From assembly GCA_964606895.1 (NCBI GenBank), contig CAZSHX010000026.1, positions 1-54,701 of the forward strand: a stretch of DNA of 54,701 nucleotides. Direction: 5' to 3'. This DNA comes from CAZSHX01 sp964606895. GTDB lineage: Bacteria > Bacteroidota > Ignavibacteria > Kapaibacteriales > UBA2268. The notes beneath the pieces were generated by a model. The model did no database searches. It was not told where the DNA came from and saw nothing but the letters and a program-made list of their open reading frames with translations. A program made the position numbers and the translations under genes. This document shows, in pieces, positions 25,979 through 35,188 of this stretch (position 1 is its first letter; the number at the start of each line of letters is the position of its first letter).

Positions 25979-26410
25979 TTAAAAAGGAATATCGTCATCT
26001 TGATTGATTTGTGTATCCACTTCAGCAGGCATAGGGCTGTCGCTGTATCTTGGACTGCTGTCGCCGCTGTTTGCATTTATGCTGTCGAGCATTTGCATTG
26101 TATTGCCGATAATTTCGGTGGAATAACGTTTCTCGCCGTCCTTATCGTAAGAACTTGTTTTCAATCTGCCTTCTATATAGACAGCTCTGCCTTTTTTCAA
26201 ATATTTATTTGCAATATCTGCAAGGTTGCCGAACAAAGTAACGCGATGCCACTCTGTCTCTTCTTTCCAGTCTCCGGTTGTTTTGTCTTTGAATTTTTCC
26301 GAAGTTGCAACGCTGAGCTTGCAAATCTGGAAATTACTTGGTGTAACTTTGTAATCCGGGTCATTGCCCAACCGACCGATAATCATTACTTTGTTTAAAT
26401 TTGCTGACAT
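25979..26410 (-). CDS. ssb: Single-stranded DNA-binding protein
   Basis: A 143-residue SSB. The OB fold spans about residues 1-105 (LNKVMIIGRLGNDPDYK, then ETEWHRVTLFGNLADIANKYLKKGRAVYIEGRL), followed by a disordered linker and the acidic tip DDDIPF, the docking site for repair and replication proteins. It coats single-stranded DNA in replication and repair. The ATG at 26410 is supported by GGAG 8 bases upstream; the frame opens 13 codons earlier. In many relatives ssb lies between rpsF and rpsR, but here it stands apart from rpsF-rplI. It follows the outer-membrane gene by 40 bases. Confidence 0.95.
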   Translation of the reverse strand: MSANLNKVMIIGRLGNDPDYKVTPSNFQICKLSVATSEKFKDKTTGDWKEETEWHRVTLFGNLADIANKYLKKGRAVYIEGRLKTSSYDKDGEKRYSTEIIGNTMQMLDSINANSGDSSPRYSDSPMPAEVDTQINQDDDIPF

Positions 26411-26450
26411 GAAAATAACTCCAAAAATTTTTATAAAACAAAAACCCAAA

Positions 26451-27245
26451 TTAATAAAAATACAGTTGAAATCCTAATCCAATATACGAATCGTTCTGTA
26501 AAAAGAACATTCCATGAATACTTTTTCCGCTGAATCCGTTAAGATTAAGCATAACGCCAAGATTTTCTCCTGTTTTCAAAAGCAAACCAAGCTGTGCAGT
26601 ATTCTGCCCCGAGTAAACTCCGTCAAAACCCACAAGTTTGAAATCGTATCCGCCAATCAGATTCATCCATGAAGTAATCGGCTCATTGAAATCAAATCCG
26701 CAATGCGGCGAAATGGGTTCCGGTGTTTTTGGTTTTGTTGAAAAGACATATTCGCCTCCGGCATAAACTCTTACCAAAGGCAATTCCATGGCAAATGTCA
26801 GAGTCAGGAACTCCCTGCTGTAAACAAACGGCATTCTGCTGAAAGTCGTATCTTTTGCAAGTCCATCAACCAAATGAGAGGAAATATGGGCGGCACGAAG
26901 TCTTGCAAAAAGCGGATAACCTGCAAGCAAAGTTTTGTAACTGCCATTAACCCCAAAGAAATAATCGGAAGTCTCTACCGGGAACTTAAAATTGCCTTCG
27001 GAACGAAGACGGGTGTAAGTGAAAAAGTCAGCACCGAGATTCAGTTTTTGGTTTTCGGACAGATTGAATTTTGCTAAATCCACAGAAGTGCCGATATCCA
27101 GTCTGAGTTTTTTTTCTCCAAATTCGAAGAATGACCCGACTCTCGGCTCGAAAGTATTTGCCGTCAATGGTTTGAACAGCAATTCGGATTTTGCCGAATC
27201 TGCAAAAACAAAAAATGCCGCCAATATAAAAATGAAGATTTTCAT
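26451..27245 (-). CDS. Outer-membrane protein, DUF1207-like
   Basis: A 264-residue protein with a signal peptide (MKIFIFILAAFFVFADSA). The mature part is a run of alternating beta strands with aromatic ends, from LLFKPLTANTFEPRVGSFF to SYIGLGFQLYFY. It has the motif RLRAAHISSHLVD, which resembles the H-x-S-x-H signature of DUF1207 outer-membrane proteins; I recall this and cannot check it. It probably forms a barrel in the outer membrane. The ATG at 27245 is two codons inside the open frame. ssb follows after 40 bases; a MITE-like element lies upstream. Confidence 0.7.
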   Translation of the reverse strand: MKIFIFILAAFFVFADSAKSELLFKPLTANTFEPRVGSFFEFGEKKLRLDIGTSVDLAKFNLSENQKLNLGADFFTYTRLRSEGNFKFPVETSDYFFGVNGSYKTLLAGYPLFARLRAAHISSHLVDGLAKDTTFSRMPFVYSREFLTLTFAMELPLVRVYAGGEYVFSTKPKTPEPISPHCGFDFNEPITSWMNLIGGYDFKLVGFDGVYSGQNTAQLGLLLKTGENLGVMLNLNGFSGKSIHGMFFLQNDSYIGLGFQLYFY

Positions 27246-27272
27246 GAGCAATTGAAAAATTGTTTTACGTTA

Positions 27273-27345
27273 TTGTCATTCCCGTGAAAACGGGAATCCA
27301 ATCTTATCTGGGTTTTATGGATTCCCTCTTTCGAGGGAATGACAA
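27273..27345. mobile_element. MITE-like palindromic element with 11-bp terminal inverted repeats
   Basis: TTGTCATTCCC (27273-27283) and GGGAATGACAA (27335-27345) are perfect terminal inverted repeats. Inside, each end folds on itself: ATTCCCGT/ACGGGAAT around GAAA, and ATTCCCTC/GAGGGAAT around TTTC, with CCA/TGG between. Two-hairpin units with CATTCCC...GGGAATG ends are widespread non-coding repeats. It has no gene and no transposase. No flanking duplication could be confirmed. Confidence 0.75.
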
Positions 27346-27421
27346 GAAAAAATTTATGAGAATGCCCCAATCGGTCGTAGGATAAGCATCCCTGCTTGTC
27401 TATCGCACTAATTTGGCTCTG

Positions 27422-28900
27422 TTAATATGCTCCTCTGCCAAGGAAAACGACAGAGATAGTTCTTGCAAGAATGTATATATCAAGAAACATTGACCAATTG
27501 CGAATGTAATAAACGTCGGTCGTATTTCTTTCTTCGAAGCTTGATTGATTTCTGTCCGTAACCTGCCACAAACCGCTGATTCCGGGTTTTACCTTCAGAA
27601 TCATTTCGTCCTGTCCATTCATCTTGATTTTTTCCCATGGCATATAGGCACGCGGACCAATAAGGCTCATTTCGCCTTTGATTACGTTCCAGAACTGAGG
27701 AAGTTCGTCAATGCTGAACTTTCTTAATATTTTGCCAACGCGGGTTAGGCGGGGGTCATTTCTCATTTTATGATATACTTCGTATTCGGCACGAAGCTCG
27801 GAATCCTGTTTCAGCAGGTCCTTCAGTCTCTTTTCTGCATCAACGTGCATAGTGCGGAATTTCAGAATCTCGAAAATCGAATCATTTATTCCCATTCTGC
27901 GTTGGCGGAAGAAAACTTTTCCGTGGGATTCAATTTTGATGAACAGAGAAATCAGAGCAATCAGAGGCAGAGCAACGATGCTGAGACTGGAAGCAATGAC
28001 AATGTCAAACATTCTCTTTTTGATAACTGACGAGAGTTTAAGAAGCTTTTGCTGAACTTCCAAACCAAGGATACCGCCAATATCTCTGCTGGAAACCCAA
28101 AGAGATGTAATTCCGTATAAATCGGGAATAATTGTGGCGAAGGAGAAATATTTCGAATAGGTTTGAACAATTTCCTGCTGACGTTTGCGGTTCACGCTCG
28201 GCATTGCAATGATTGCATGTTCGATTTTTAGCTTTTTTGCCAAATCGGGTACAAGTTCCAATCCGCCGATAACAGGAATGCCGTCAATATATCCCCATTT
28301 GTCAACATTATCGTCAACTGCAAGGATAGGTCTGAGACCGATTTGTCTATGCTTATGGAGCGAGTTGATAACCTTTTCGCCGGCACTGCCTGCACCGATA
28401 ATAACAACGGGAATTCCCCACCAGGATTTGCCTGAGCAGAATTTTCTGACCATTGACCTCCCGATTGGGATGAAAATCATAGTCAGAACCCAGGACATAA
28501 CGAAAGCAAGTCGTGAATAGTCTCCTACTTCCTTTATTAAAAAGGACAAAGTAGCAAGAACCGCGAAGACAATTGTAATGCTATAGGTTAGGGTGCGAAG
28601 CTCTTCAATTGCATCAATACCAAATCCGGGATAGAGCCCGCGGAGGAAAAATGCAAATGGGAATAGAAGCAAAGTAAATCCGATAACTCCGAAATACCTT
28701 GTCATTTCTACTTCACCGGGCGAGATTAAGTCTCTGAATAATAGAGAGATAATCATGATGGAGGCTATTACGACGATGTCTGAACCAAACAGCAAAAGCC
28801 CGGCTGACAATTTGCGAAGATAAACTGATTTCTTCGCTATTGAAAACGGCTCCGTTGATTTGATAATCGTCGTCAGTTGATTTAAAGACAGATTCTCCAT
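27422..28900 (-). CDS. Polyprenyl-phosphate sugar-1-phosphate transferase (exopolysaccharide initiating)
   Basis: A 492-residue WcaJ/WbaP-type enzyme that transfers a sugar phosphate from a nucleotide sugar to undecaprenyl phosphate, starting exopolysaccharide or O-unit assembly at the inner membrane. Four N-terminal helices (about 30-140) precede a Rossmann-like CoA-binding domain (VIIGAGSAGEKVI, about 165-280). A reentrant helix with the PglC-type catalytic core follows (KRMFDIVIASS; FRQRRMGINDSIFEILKFRTM; LPQFWNVIKGEMSLIGPRAYMP; KPGISGLWQVTDRN). The ATG at 28900 is taken because the frame opens only with a TTG two codons earlier. It stands alone, with about 300 bases of AT-rich DNA upstream. 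Confidence 0.9.
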   Translation of the reverse strand: MENLSLNQLTTIIKSTEPFSIAKKSVYLRKLSAGLLLFGSDIVVIASIMIISLLFRDLISPGEVEMTRYFGVIGFTLLLFPFAFFLRGLYPGFGIDAIEELRTLTYSITIVFAVLATLSFLIKEVGDYSRLAFVMSWVLTMIFIPIGRSMVRKFCSGKSWWGIPVVIIGAGSAGEKVINSLHKHRQIGLRPILAVDDNVDKWGYIDGIPVIGGLELVPDLAKKLKIEHAIIAMPSVNRKRQQEIVQTYSKYFSFATIIPDLYGITSLWVSSRDIGGILGLEVQQKLLKLSSVIKKRMFDIVIASSLSIVALPLIALISLFIKIESHGKVFFRQRRMGINDSIFEILKFRTMHVDAEKRLKDLLKQDSELRAEYEVYHKMRNDPRLTRVGKILRKFSIDELPQFWNVIKGEMSLIGPRAYMPWEKIKMNGQDEMILKVKPGISGLWQVTDRNQSSFEERNTTDVYYIRNWSMFLDIYILARTISVVFLGRGAY

Positions 28901-29206
28901 GTGCAACCATTCGTTTAATTGACAAAACCTTTGGGTAATTGTCTAACTATAGCTTTTATCCTTCTTTAAAGATTACAAAAAAATTCAGTTAATTTTTATT
29001 TGGCAAAACGTCAAATCGCTTCAAAAAAAACAGCAAATAGTAAGCCAAATAACAGAAATAGTCAATCAAACCTGATTGGAGCTATTTAGGTAGGAGCAAG
29101 ATTTCGATAAAGAAAACCTTAATTGTTGAAAATGCTTTAAACGACAAATTAAAAATAATAAAAAAAAAAATCAAAGTCAACTAATATTTTTTCTCACTCC
29201 AAAAAA
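28901..29206. other. AT-rich intergenic region, no gene seen
   Basis: About 306 bases between lpxA (ending at 29207) and the sugar transferase start. It is very AT-rich, with A runs near 29157-29172. I found no reading frame with a start and coding character, no strong hairpin with a T run, and no consensus -7 box for the minus-strand sugar transferase gene, although its promoter should be here. Confidence 0.5.
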
Positions 29207-29983
29207 CTAATTATAAATCCCTCTCTGTGAGGATTTTATAAACTCAATACAATGCAGTACATTGTCCGTAATTACTTCTCTTTGCTGATACTTAGCCAAA
29301 CCTGCTGAAACATTTAATCCCGAATGCAAAACTATTTTATAAAACTCCTCGAGTTCATTAATTGCATCAGCAGAAAATCCTCTTCTGCGAAGCCCGATAA
29401 CATTCAATCCTTCCACTTTCCCCGGGTCACGTCCAATCAATGTGTAAGGAGCAACATCTTTCACCACTTTAACATCTGCCCCGACAAGAGAATGACAGCC
29501 AACAGAACAAAACTGATGAACTTTGACCATGCCGCCAAGAATAACCCAATCCTCAAGTTTTACGTGCCCGCCCAGATTTGTTGCATTTGCCATAACAATA
29601 TTGCTTCCGATTCTGTTGTCGTGTGCCACATGGCAGTATGCCATAATCAGATTATTATCGCCAACCACTGTTTTCCCTGTTGATTCCGTTCCGCGGTGAA
29701 TGGTTGCAAATTCTCTGATAGTATTATTGTTTCCTATAAATACTTCAGTTTTTGCTCCCGAAAATTTCAAGTCCTGTGGTTCCATGCCCAAAACTGCATG
29801 GGAAAAAACGCGGTTGTTATTTCCAAGCCTTGTGCCGCCTGCTAAAACCACGTGAGACATAATCCTGCAATCATTGCCGATAACAACATCATCTTCAATG
29901 ACGGCATAAGGTCCGACACTGACATTATCCCCTAAATGTGCTTTTTCTGATACTATCGCTGTTTGGTGAATTTCTACACTCAT
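29207..29983 (-). CDS. lpxA: UDP-N-acetylglucosamine acyltransferase
   Basis: A 258-residue enzyme that adds a hydroxyacyl chain to UDP-GlcNAc, the first step of lipid A synthesis. Left-handed beta-helix hexapeptide repeats fill about residues 5-190 (DNVSVGPYAVIEDDVVIGND, and so on). The catalytic histidine lies in AYCHVAHDNRIG. The helical C-terminal domain follows (GLNVIGLRRRGFSADAINELEEFYKIV). It begins one base after the lpxC-fabZ stop, so it is translationally coupled to it; this is the standard Bacteroidota/Chlorobiota order. No lpxD or lpxB is present here. Confidence 0.95.
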   Translation of the reverse strand: MSVEIHQTAIVSEKAHLGDNVSVGPYAVIEDDVVIGNDCRIMSHVVLAGGTRLGNNNRVFSHAVLGMEPQDLKFSGAKTEVFIGNNNTIREFATIHRGTESTGKTVVGDNNLIMAYCHVAHDNRIGSNIVMANATNLGGHVKLEDWVILGGMVKVHQFCSVGCHSLVGADVKVVKDVAPYTLIGRDPGKVEGLNVIGLRRRGFSADAINELEEFYKIVLHSGLNVSAGLAKYQQREVITDNVLHCIEFIKSSQRGIYN

Positions 29984-29984
29984 T

Positions 29985-31382
29985 TTAATTTCTGTCCACT
30001 AATGCCGCCTGAAACTCAGCTTCAGCTACAACCTGACCGCTGACATAGGCATGCCCTTTAAAAAAATATGAATTAAATTTTTTCCCTGTCATCTGAATTT
30101 CCATAACAAGCTGGTCCCCGGGTATAACAGGTTTTCTGAATTTGCAGTTGTTGATGCCCATGAAAAACACTAATGTTTTCGATGTATCAATATCCTGCAT
30201 CAGTAGTAATCCTCCGGTTTGAGCAAGTGCTTCGCAAATCAGAACACCCGGCATGACGGGTTTCCCGGGAAAATGCCCCATGAAAAACGGTTCGTTCATT
30301 GTCACATTTTTAATGCCGACAATAGTTTTGGTTTCCAAATCCAGATAGGTAACTTTATCTATTAACAAAAACGGATACCTGTGGGGCATGATGTCCATCA
30401 GTTGATTGATATCAAGAACCACATTGTCTGTTTTGGAAGACCTGACCTTCATTAGAGGCTTTTTCTTTTTATATATCTGGCGAATTTTCTTTGCAAATTC
30501 AAAATTGCTTGCATGCCCCGGTCTTGCGGCTAATATCTGTGCCTTGATGTGAACTCCGGCTAAAGCCAAATCACCAAGTAAATCAAGAAGTTTGTGGCGA
30601 GCGGGTTCATTTTTAAATCTCAGGGCAGTATTGTTCAAAATACCGTTTGTTCCGATAGAAGGTGGTGCTTCCAAACCAAAAGCGGTTTTCAGGAAATCGA
30701 GTTCCTCGTCGTCAGTTTCTTTATCAATAATGACAATAGCATTATCAAGTTTTCCACCTTTTATCAGACCTTGCTTGTAGAGCATTTCAACTTCTGCAAG
30801 GAAACAAAAAGTTCTGGCAGGAGCAAATTCGGTGATGAATTCTTTTTCCAAATTGAATAATCCTGTATGCTGGCTTCCAAGAGCAGGATTATTATAGTCA
30901 ACCATAACCGTCACTCGAAAATCATCCAAGGGAAGAGCCACGAGGTCAACGCCCTTTTCTTCATTTATATATCTGATTGTTTCATCAATTTCAAAGTATT
31001 CTCTATTTGCATTCTGCTCAACAAAACCAACCTTGAGCAATGTTTCAACATAATTCTTGGCACTGCCGTCACCAACGGGAGGCTCTTTGCCTTCAATTTC
31101 AATCCGGCAGTTATCCACCTGCAAACCTGCAAGTGCCGCAAGTACATGCTCAACAGTATAAACCCTGACATCGCCGATGCCGATGGTTGTTCCCCGGGAT
31201 AAATCAACTACAAAATCTGTCAGAGCCGGAATCTCGACCGGTTCAGCTAAGTCTGTTCTAATAAATCTATATCCGTAATTTTCAGGTGCGGGATGGAATG
31301 TAATAGTAGTAGTATCACCGGTGTGAATACCCACTCCGGAGAAAGAAACCGAATCTTTTATAGTCCTTTGTTTTTCTGTCAT
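29985..31382 (-). CDS. lpxC-fabZ: Bifunctional UDP-3-O-acyl-GlcNAc deacetylase / 3-hydroxyacyl-ACP dehydratase
   Basis: A 465-residue natural fusion. The LpxC part (about 1-310) is the zinc deacetylase of lipid A synthesis, with VEHVLAALAGLQVDN, the zinc ligands in HKLLDLLGDLAL and GHASNFEF near its end. The FabZ part (about 320-465) has IMPHRYPFLLIDKV and GHFPGKPVMPGVLICEALAQTGG with the catalytic His and Glu. FabZ dehydrates the same hydroxyacyl-ACP pool that LpxA uses, so the fusion sits at the branch between membrane lipids and lipid A. The ATG at 31382 is chosen from family alignment (MTEKQRTIKDSV); the frame opens 36 codons earlier. lpxA follows at once. Divergent from glmS. Confidence 0.96.
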   Translation of the reverse strand: MTEKQRTIKDSVSFSGVGIHTGDTTTITFHPAPENYGYRFIRTDLAEPVEIPALTDFVVDLSRGTTIGIGDVRVYTVEHVLAALAGLQVDNCRIEIEGKEPPVGDGSAKNYVETLLKVGFVEQNANREYFEIDETIRYINEEKGVDLVALPLDDFRVTVMVDYNNPALGSQHTGLFNLEKEFITEFAPARTFCFLAEVEMLYKQGLIKGGKLDNAIVIIDKETDDEELDFLKTAFGLEAPPSIGTNGILNNTALRFKNEPARHKLLDLLGDLALAGVHIKAQILAARPGHASNFEFAKKIRQIYKKKKPLMKVRSSKTDNVVLDINQLMDIMPHRYPFLLIDKVTYLDLETKTIVGIKNVTMNEPFFMGHFPGKPVMPGVLICEALAQTGGLLLMQDIDTSKTLVFFMGINNCKFRKPVIPGDQLVMEIQMTGKKFNSYFFKGHAYVSGQVVAEAEFQAALVDRN

Positions 31383-31581
31383 GTCCGATTCAAAAAAGTT
31401 TATAAATTTTGCAACAATAAATTTGGCTAAAATACTAAATTTCAGCGTCATAGAAAATTGAAAATCGAAATATTTCAATATAAACCACATTTTTGCTATG
31501 ATTTTACTTTTCTTTTAAACTAAATGGCAATGAATTTCGTGAAAAATTCTTTATTTGCTCAAAATTGATTCAGGATTTAAA

Positions 31582-33417
31582 ATGTGCGGAATAGTTGGTT
31601 ATATCGGAAAAAATAATGCTGTAAATGTTCTTATTAACGGTTTGAAACGACTCGAATACAGAGGTTACGACTCTGCAGGGATTTCAATTATTGAAAACAA
31701 TCAAATCAAAACGGTCAAACGTTCGGGAAAAGTGATTGAACTGAACAAACTCATCCAACAGCAGAAGAATTACACCTCTGACATCGGCATTGCCCACACA
31801 CGCTGGGCAACTCACGGCGAACCCAACGACCTTAACGCACATCCTCATTCCGACAATTCAGGCAGAATCTCTATGGTTCATAATGGCATCATTGAGAATT
31901 ATTCTGCTTTAAAAACTATGCTGACCGAAAAAGGATATTTTTTCAGATCCGAAACCGATTCGGAAGTCCTTGCGGTTCTCATCGGTTATTTTTACGACAA
32001 AACAAATAATTTCGCCGAAGCTGTTCGTCTGGCTCTTTCCGAAGTGGACGGCACTTTCGGCATAGCGGTTCTATCCAGGGATGAACCCGACATGCTTATT
32101 GCCGCCAGACGCGGAAGTCCCATGGTCTGCGGAATCGGGAATAATGAATATATCGTTGCTTCCGATTCTTCGGCAATCATCCAATACACCCGTCAGGTGA
32201 TTTACATTTCGGACAACGAAATGGCAATTATGGACAGAAATAATCTCGAAACCAAAACTATTGACAACGAAAGCACAACAAATCAGGTTCATGAGGTTGA
32301 TTTCGACCTTACTAGAATCGAAAAAGGCGGCTTTGACCATTTCATGCTCAAAGAGATTTACGAACAGCCACAGACCGTTCAGGATGCATTTCGCGGCAGG
32401 CTTTTGGTGAATGAAGGCAATGTCAAACTCGGCGGATTAAGTCCTGTCGAAGATTTTTTGACAAATGCCAAGCGAATAATTATCACCGCTTGCGGTACAT
32501 CGTGGCACTCCGCACTTGTTGCCGAATACATGATTGAAAATTTGTGCCATATCCCCGTGGAAGTTGATTATGCTTCCGAATTCAGATACCGTAACCCGAT
32601 TTTGAATCCTGACGATATTGTTATATCCATTTCTCAGAGCGGCGAAACTGCCGACACACTTGCGGCTGTCAACCTTGCCAAGCAAAAATCTGCAACCGTG
32701 ATTGGTGTTGTCAACGTCGTTGGGAGTACAATTGCACGCGATACTGATGCAGGAGTTTATATCCATGCAGGACCCGAAATCGGTGTTGCATCAACAAAAG
32801 CTTTCACTTCCCAGATTGCCGTAATGATGGAAATTGCTCTTTACATGGGCAGGAAAAGAGGTTTGACGCAGGAAGAAGGAATTAAAATCGCCAAGGCGAT
32901 GACCGCATTGCCTGCTCAGATTCAGTCAATTTTCGCTCACTCCGAGGATATTAAAGCGATTGCTAAAGAATATTCCAATTCAAAGAATTTCCTCTATCTC
33001 GGCAGAGGACCTAACTTCCCCGTTGCTCTCGAAGGTGCTTTGAAGCTGAAGGAAATTTCATATATTCATGCCGAAGGCTATCCTGCCGCCGAAATGAAAC
33101 ATGGACCTATTGCACTGATTGACGAGAATATGCCCGTTGTGGTTATTGCAACAAAGGATGATACTTACGATAAGATTATGTCGAATATCGAAGAGGTCAG
33201 AGCTCGCAGGGGCAGAGTCATTGCCATTGCAACCGAAGGGGACACCGAAATTGCGAAGAAAGCCACTCACGTGATATATATTCCCGAAACAAGTCCGTTG
33301 CTAACACCGATTCTATCTGTTATTCCGCTTCAGCTGTTGGCATATTACATAGCCGTTGAGCTCGGCAGGGACGTTGACCAGCCAAGAAACCTTGCTAAAA
33401 GCGTAACGGTAGAGTAA
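31582..33417 (+). CDS. glmS: Glutamine--fructose-6-phosphate aminotransferase
   Basis: A 611-residue enzyme that makes glucosamine-6-phosphate from fructose-6-phosphate and glutamine, the entry to peptidoglycan and lipid A sugars. The N-terminal glutaminase begins MCGIVGYIG, so Cys2 becomes the nucleophile after Met removal; this fixes the start at 31582, with AGGA 7 bases upstream. Two SIS domains follow (TACGTSWHSALVAEYM and LGRGPNFPVALEGALKLKEISYIHAEGYPAAEMKHGP) and the protein closes with AKSVTVE. The gene is divergent from lpxC-fabZ with about 200 bases between. No glmS ribozyme is possible in the short leader. Confidence 0.97.
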   Translation: MCGIVGYIGKNNAVNVLINGLKRLEYRGYDSAGISIIENNQIKTVKRSGKVIELNKLIQQQKNYTSDIGIAHTRWATHGEPNDLNAHPHSDNSGRISMVHNGIIENYSALKTMLTEKGYFFRSETDSEVLAVLIGYFYDKTNNFAEAVRLALSEVDGTFGIAVLSRDEPDMLIAARRGSPMVCGIGNNEYIVASDSSAIIQYTRQVIYISDNEMAIMDRNNLETKTIDNESTTNQVHEVDFDLTRIEKGGFDHFMLKEIYEQPQTVQDAFRGRLLVNEGNVKLGGLSPVEDFLTNAKRIIITACGTSWHSALVAEYMIENLCHIPVEVDYASEFRYRNPILNPDDIVISISQSGETADTLAAVNLAKQKSATVIGVVNVVGSTIARDTDAGVYIHAGPEIGVASTKAFTSQIAVMMEIALYMGRKRGLTQEEGIKIAKAMTALPAQIQSIFAHSEDIKAIAKEYSNSKNFLYLGRGPNFPVALEGALKLKEISYIHAEGYPAAEMKHGPIALIDENMPVVVIATKDDTYDKIMSNIEEVRARRGRVIAIATEGDTEIAKKATHVIYIPETSPLLTPILSVIPLQLLAYYIAVELGRDVDQPRNLAKSVTVE

Positions 33418-33446
33418 AGGAAATTCTTCGGAATATTGAACAGCAT

Positions 33447-35078
33447 TCAGCTATGCTTTATAATCCAATGTACTGAATTTTCATTTTTCGACAATTCGTC
33501 GAGAATCTCCTTGAATTTTTCTTCACCAAATAAATTAATGATATTCACAGGACTGAATATTCGCTCCTGAAGTGCATTTTCGGGGAAAACAAGATTGTTT
33601 GCGTGTCTGAATCTATCGAAGATTATGCTGTTGTTCCGCTTTTGTGCGGCATGAACTTTCTTTTCGAGATTATCAATCTGCTGAATTGATTTTTCCATTG
33701 CACCTTTTGCTGTGCCCGAAAGAGTTTTGTCGAATCCAACAGCAACTATCTCAAGTTCTTCAAAAATCAGACTTAAGTCTTCTTTTGCTTTATCGAAAAC
33801 ACTATCAGCCTGCAAATTATTTATCTTTTTGCTTAACTCATTTTCAATGTCGGCAAATCGCCTCATCAAATCCGTGATTTGAATTTCTTCATTCTCGATA
33901 ATTTTAGAAATTTTCTGTGGAAGTATTGTCGCGGAATGACGCATCAAAAAAGCAGGAACGGCAACCCCGAAATAATCATAAAGTTCTGCTATCTGAGAGC
34001 AGTAGCCGATTTCACTCGGACCGCCGATATAAGCAAGATTAGGAAACAAATAATCCTGAAAGACAGGACGAAGCAATACATTCGGTGAAAATTTCCATGG
34101 GGTTTCGGTTGCCATTACTTTCAAATCATCATAAGTAAATTCTTCGTCATGAATTTTCACAAGATTTGAACCTGTACTCGATTCAATTTTGTATCTCTTA
34201 TCAATATTATGATGAAACAGATTGATTTCTGATGATTTAGCTTGAATATGGTAGCCATTAGATTCAATCAAGGAATTTGCCTGATTAATGATTAAATTGG
34301 TTTTCCCAAAAACGGAAAATTCCTTTTGAATCAATTCTTTCCACAAACCTGATTTCCGAGCTGTTGATGCCTTAATAAAAAGCAATCCTTTTTCTGCAAA
34401 ATATTTATTCAGAAATAAAATGAAAGCATCGCCCCAGCTTTCGCCGGATTTGTAAATGCTTTCAAGGAATTCAGTCAAGCCATGTTTATACTCAGTTTCA
34501 GGAAGTTCTGTTTCGATATTTGCAATTATTTCATGGATAGATTCTGAAAATATAAGTTCGGAAACGGGCGTTCTGTCATCTTTTTTTAATTCGGATTCAC
34601 AGGAAAAACTTTTAATGCCGTAACTTTTATCAAAAATCTGAATATGCGACGCTTCAAAATTATCGTGGTCGTTGTCCTCAACCCAGAACACGGGAATAAA
34701 ATTCAAATCGGGATAAATGCTTTTAAGTTTTTCAGAAAGAGCAATCACTGTTGCGGTTTTATAAAAAGTATAAAGTGGACCGCCAAGAAATCCGACCTGC
34801 TGTCCGGTCATAACTGTAAATGTATTTTGCTCGGTAAAAAGTTCGAGATTATTCTTTTGCTTTAGAGTGAGCTCAATTGAATTCATTGAACTTAATAAAA
34901 GCTTTTTTGAGTCAATTCTTTTTTCATTACTGCTATTTCTTTTCAGAACTGCACTTTTGTCGTTAAACAAAGCTTTGTTAAAAGGAAACCTCGAATCGAA
35001 AAAAGCAGAACCCGAAATAAAATCCAAAAATAGTCGAGAAAAGCCCGGAATTGAACTAAAAATCAAATTTGAAAACAT
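33447..35078 (-). CDS. bshC: Bacillithiol biosynthesis cysteine-adding enzyme
   Basis: A 543-residue BshC family protein, which adds cysteine to glucosaminyl-malate in the last step of bacillithiol synthesis. Family hallmarks seen: TFTVMTGQQVGFLGGPLYTFYKTATVIALSEKL, PVFWVEDNDHDNFEA, and RPVFQDYLFPNLAYIGGPSEIGYCSQIAELY, followed by a long coiled coil (about residues 400-490) and a C-terminal segment. Length fits. The ATG at 35078 (MFSNLIFSSIPG) matches family starts; the frame opens 25 codons earlier. No bshA or bshB is in the window. Divergent from fumC with about 110 bases between, and convergent with glmS. Confidence 0.92.
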   Translation of the reverse strand: MFSNLIFSSIPGFSRLFLDFISGSAFFDSRFPFNKALFNDKSAVLKRNSSNEKRIDSKKLLLSSMNSIELTLKQKNNLELFTEQNTFTVMTGQQVGFLGGPLYTFYKTATVIALSEKLKSIYPDLNFIPVFWVEDNDHDNFEASHIQIFDKSYGIKSFSCESELKKDDRTPVSELIFSESIHEIIANIETELPETEYKHGLTEFLESIYKSGESWGDAFILFLNKYFAEKGLLFIKASTARKSGLWKELIQKEFSVFGKTNLIINQANSLIESNGYHIQAKSSEINLFHHNIDKRYKIESSTGSNLVKIHDEEFTYDDLKVMATETPWKFSPNVLLRPVFQDYLFPNLAYIGGPSEIGYCSQIAELYDYFGVAVPAFLMRHSATILPQKISKIIENEEIQITDLMRRFADIENELSKKINNLQADSVFDKAKEDLSLIFEELEIVAVGFDKTLSGTAKGAMEKSIQQIDNLEKKVHAAQKRNNSIIFDRFRHANNLVFPENALQERIFSPVNIINLFGEEKFKEILDELSKNENSVHWIIKHS

Positions 35079-35188
35079 AAATTTTACTTTTTTTAAAAAA
35101 ATATTAGAAAATAATTTGCATATTATTGTAAAAAATGACAATTTAGAAGACAACCGCTTTGTTCAATTATTTTATAAAGGTTTTCGAA

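Noticed and set aside
25937..26398. A 153-codon plus-strand frame over ssb
   Set aside because: It lies antisense to the clear SSB coding sequence and has no recognisable domain or ribosome site; it is a shadow.
31491..31581. A glmS ribozyme or riboswitch in the glmS leader
   Set aside because: The divergent gap is short and shows none of the nested helices of a glmS ribozyme.
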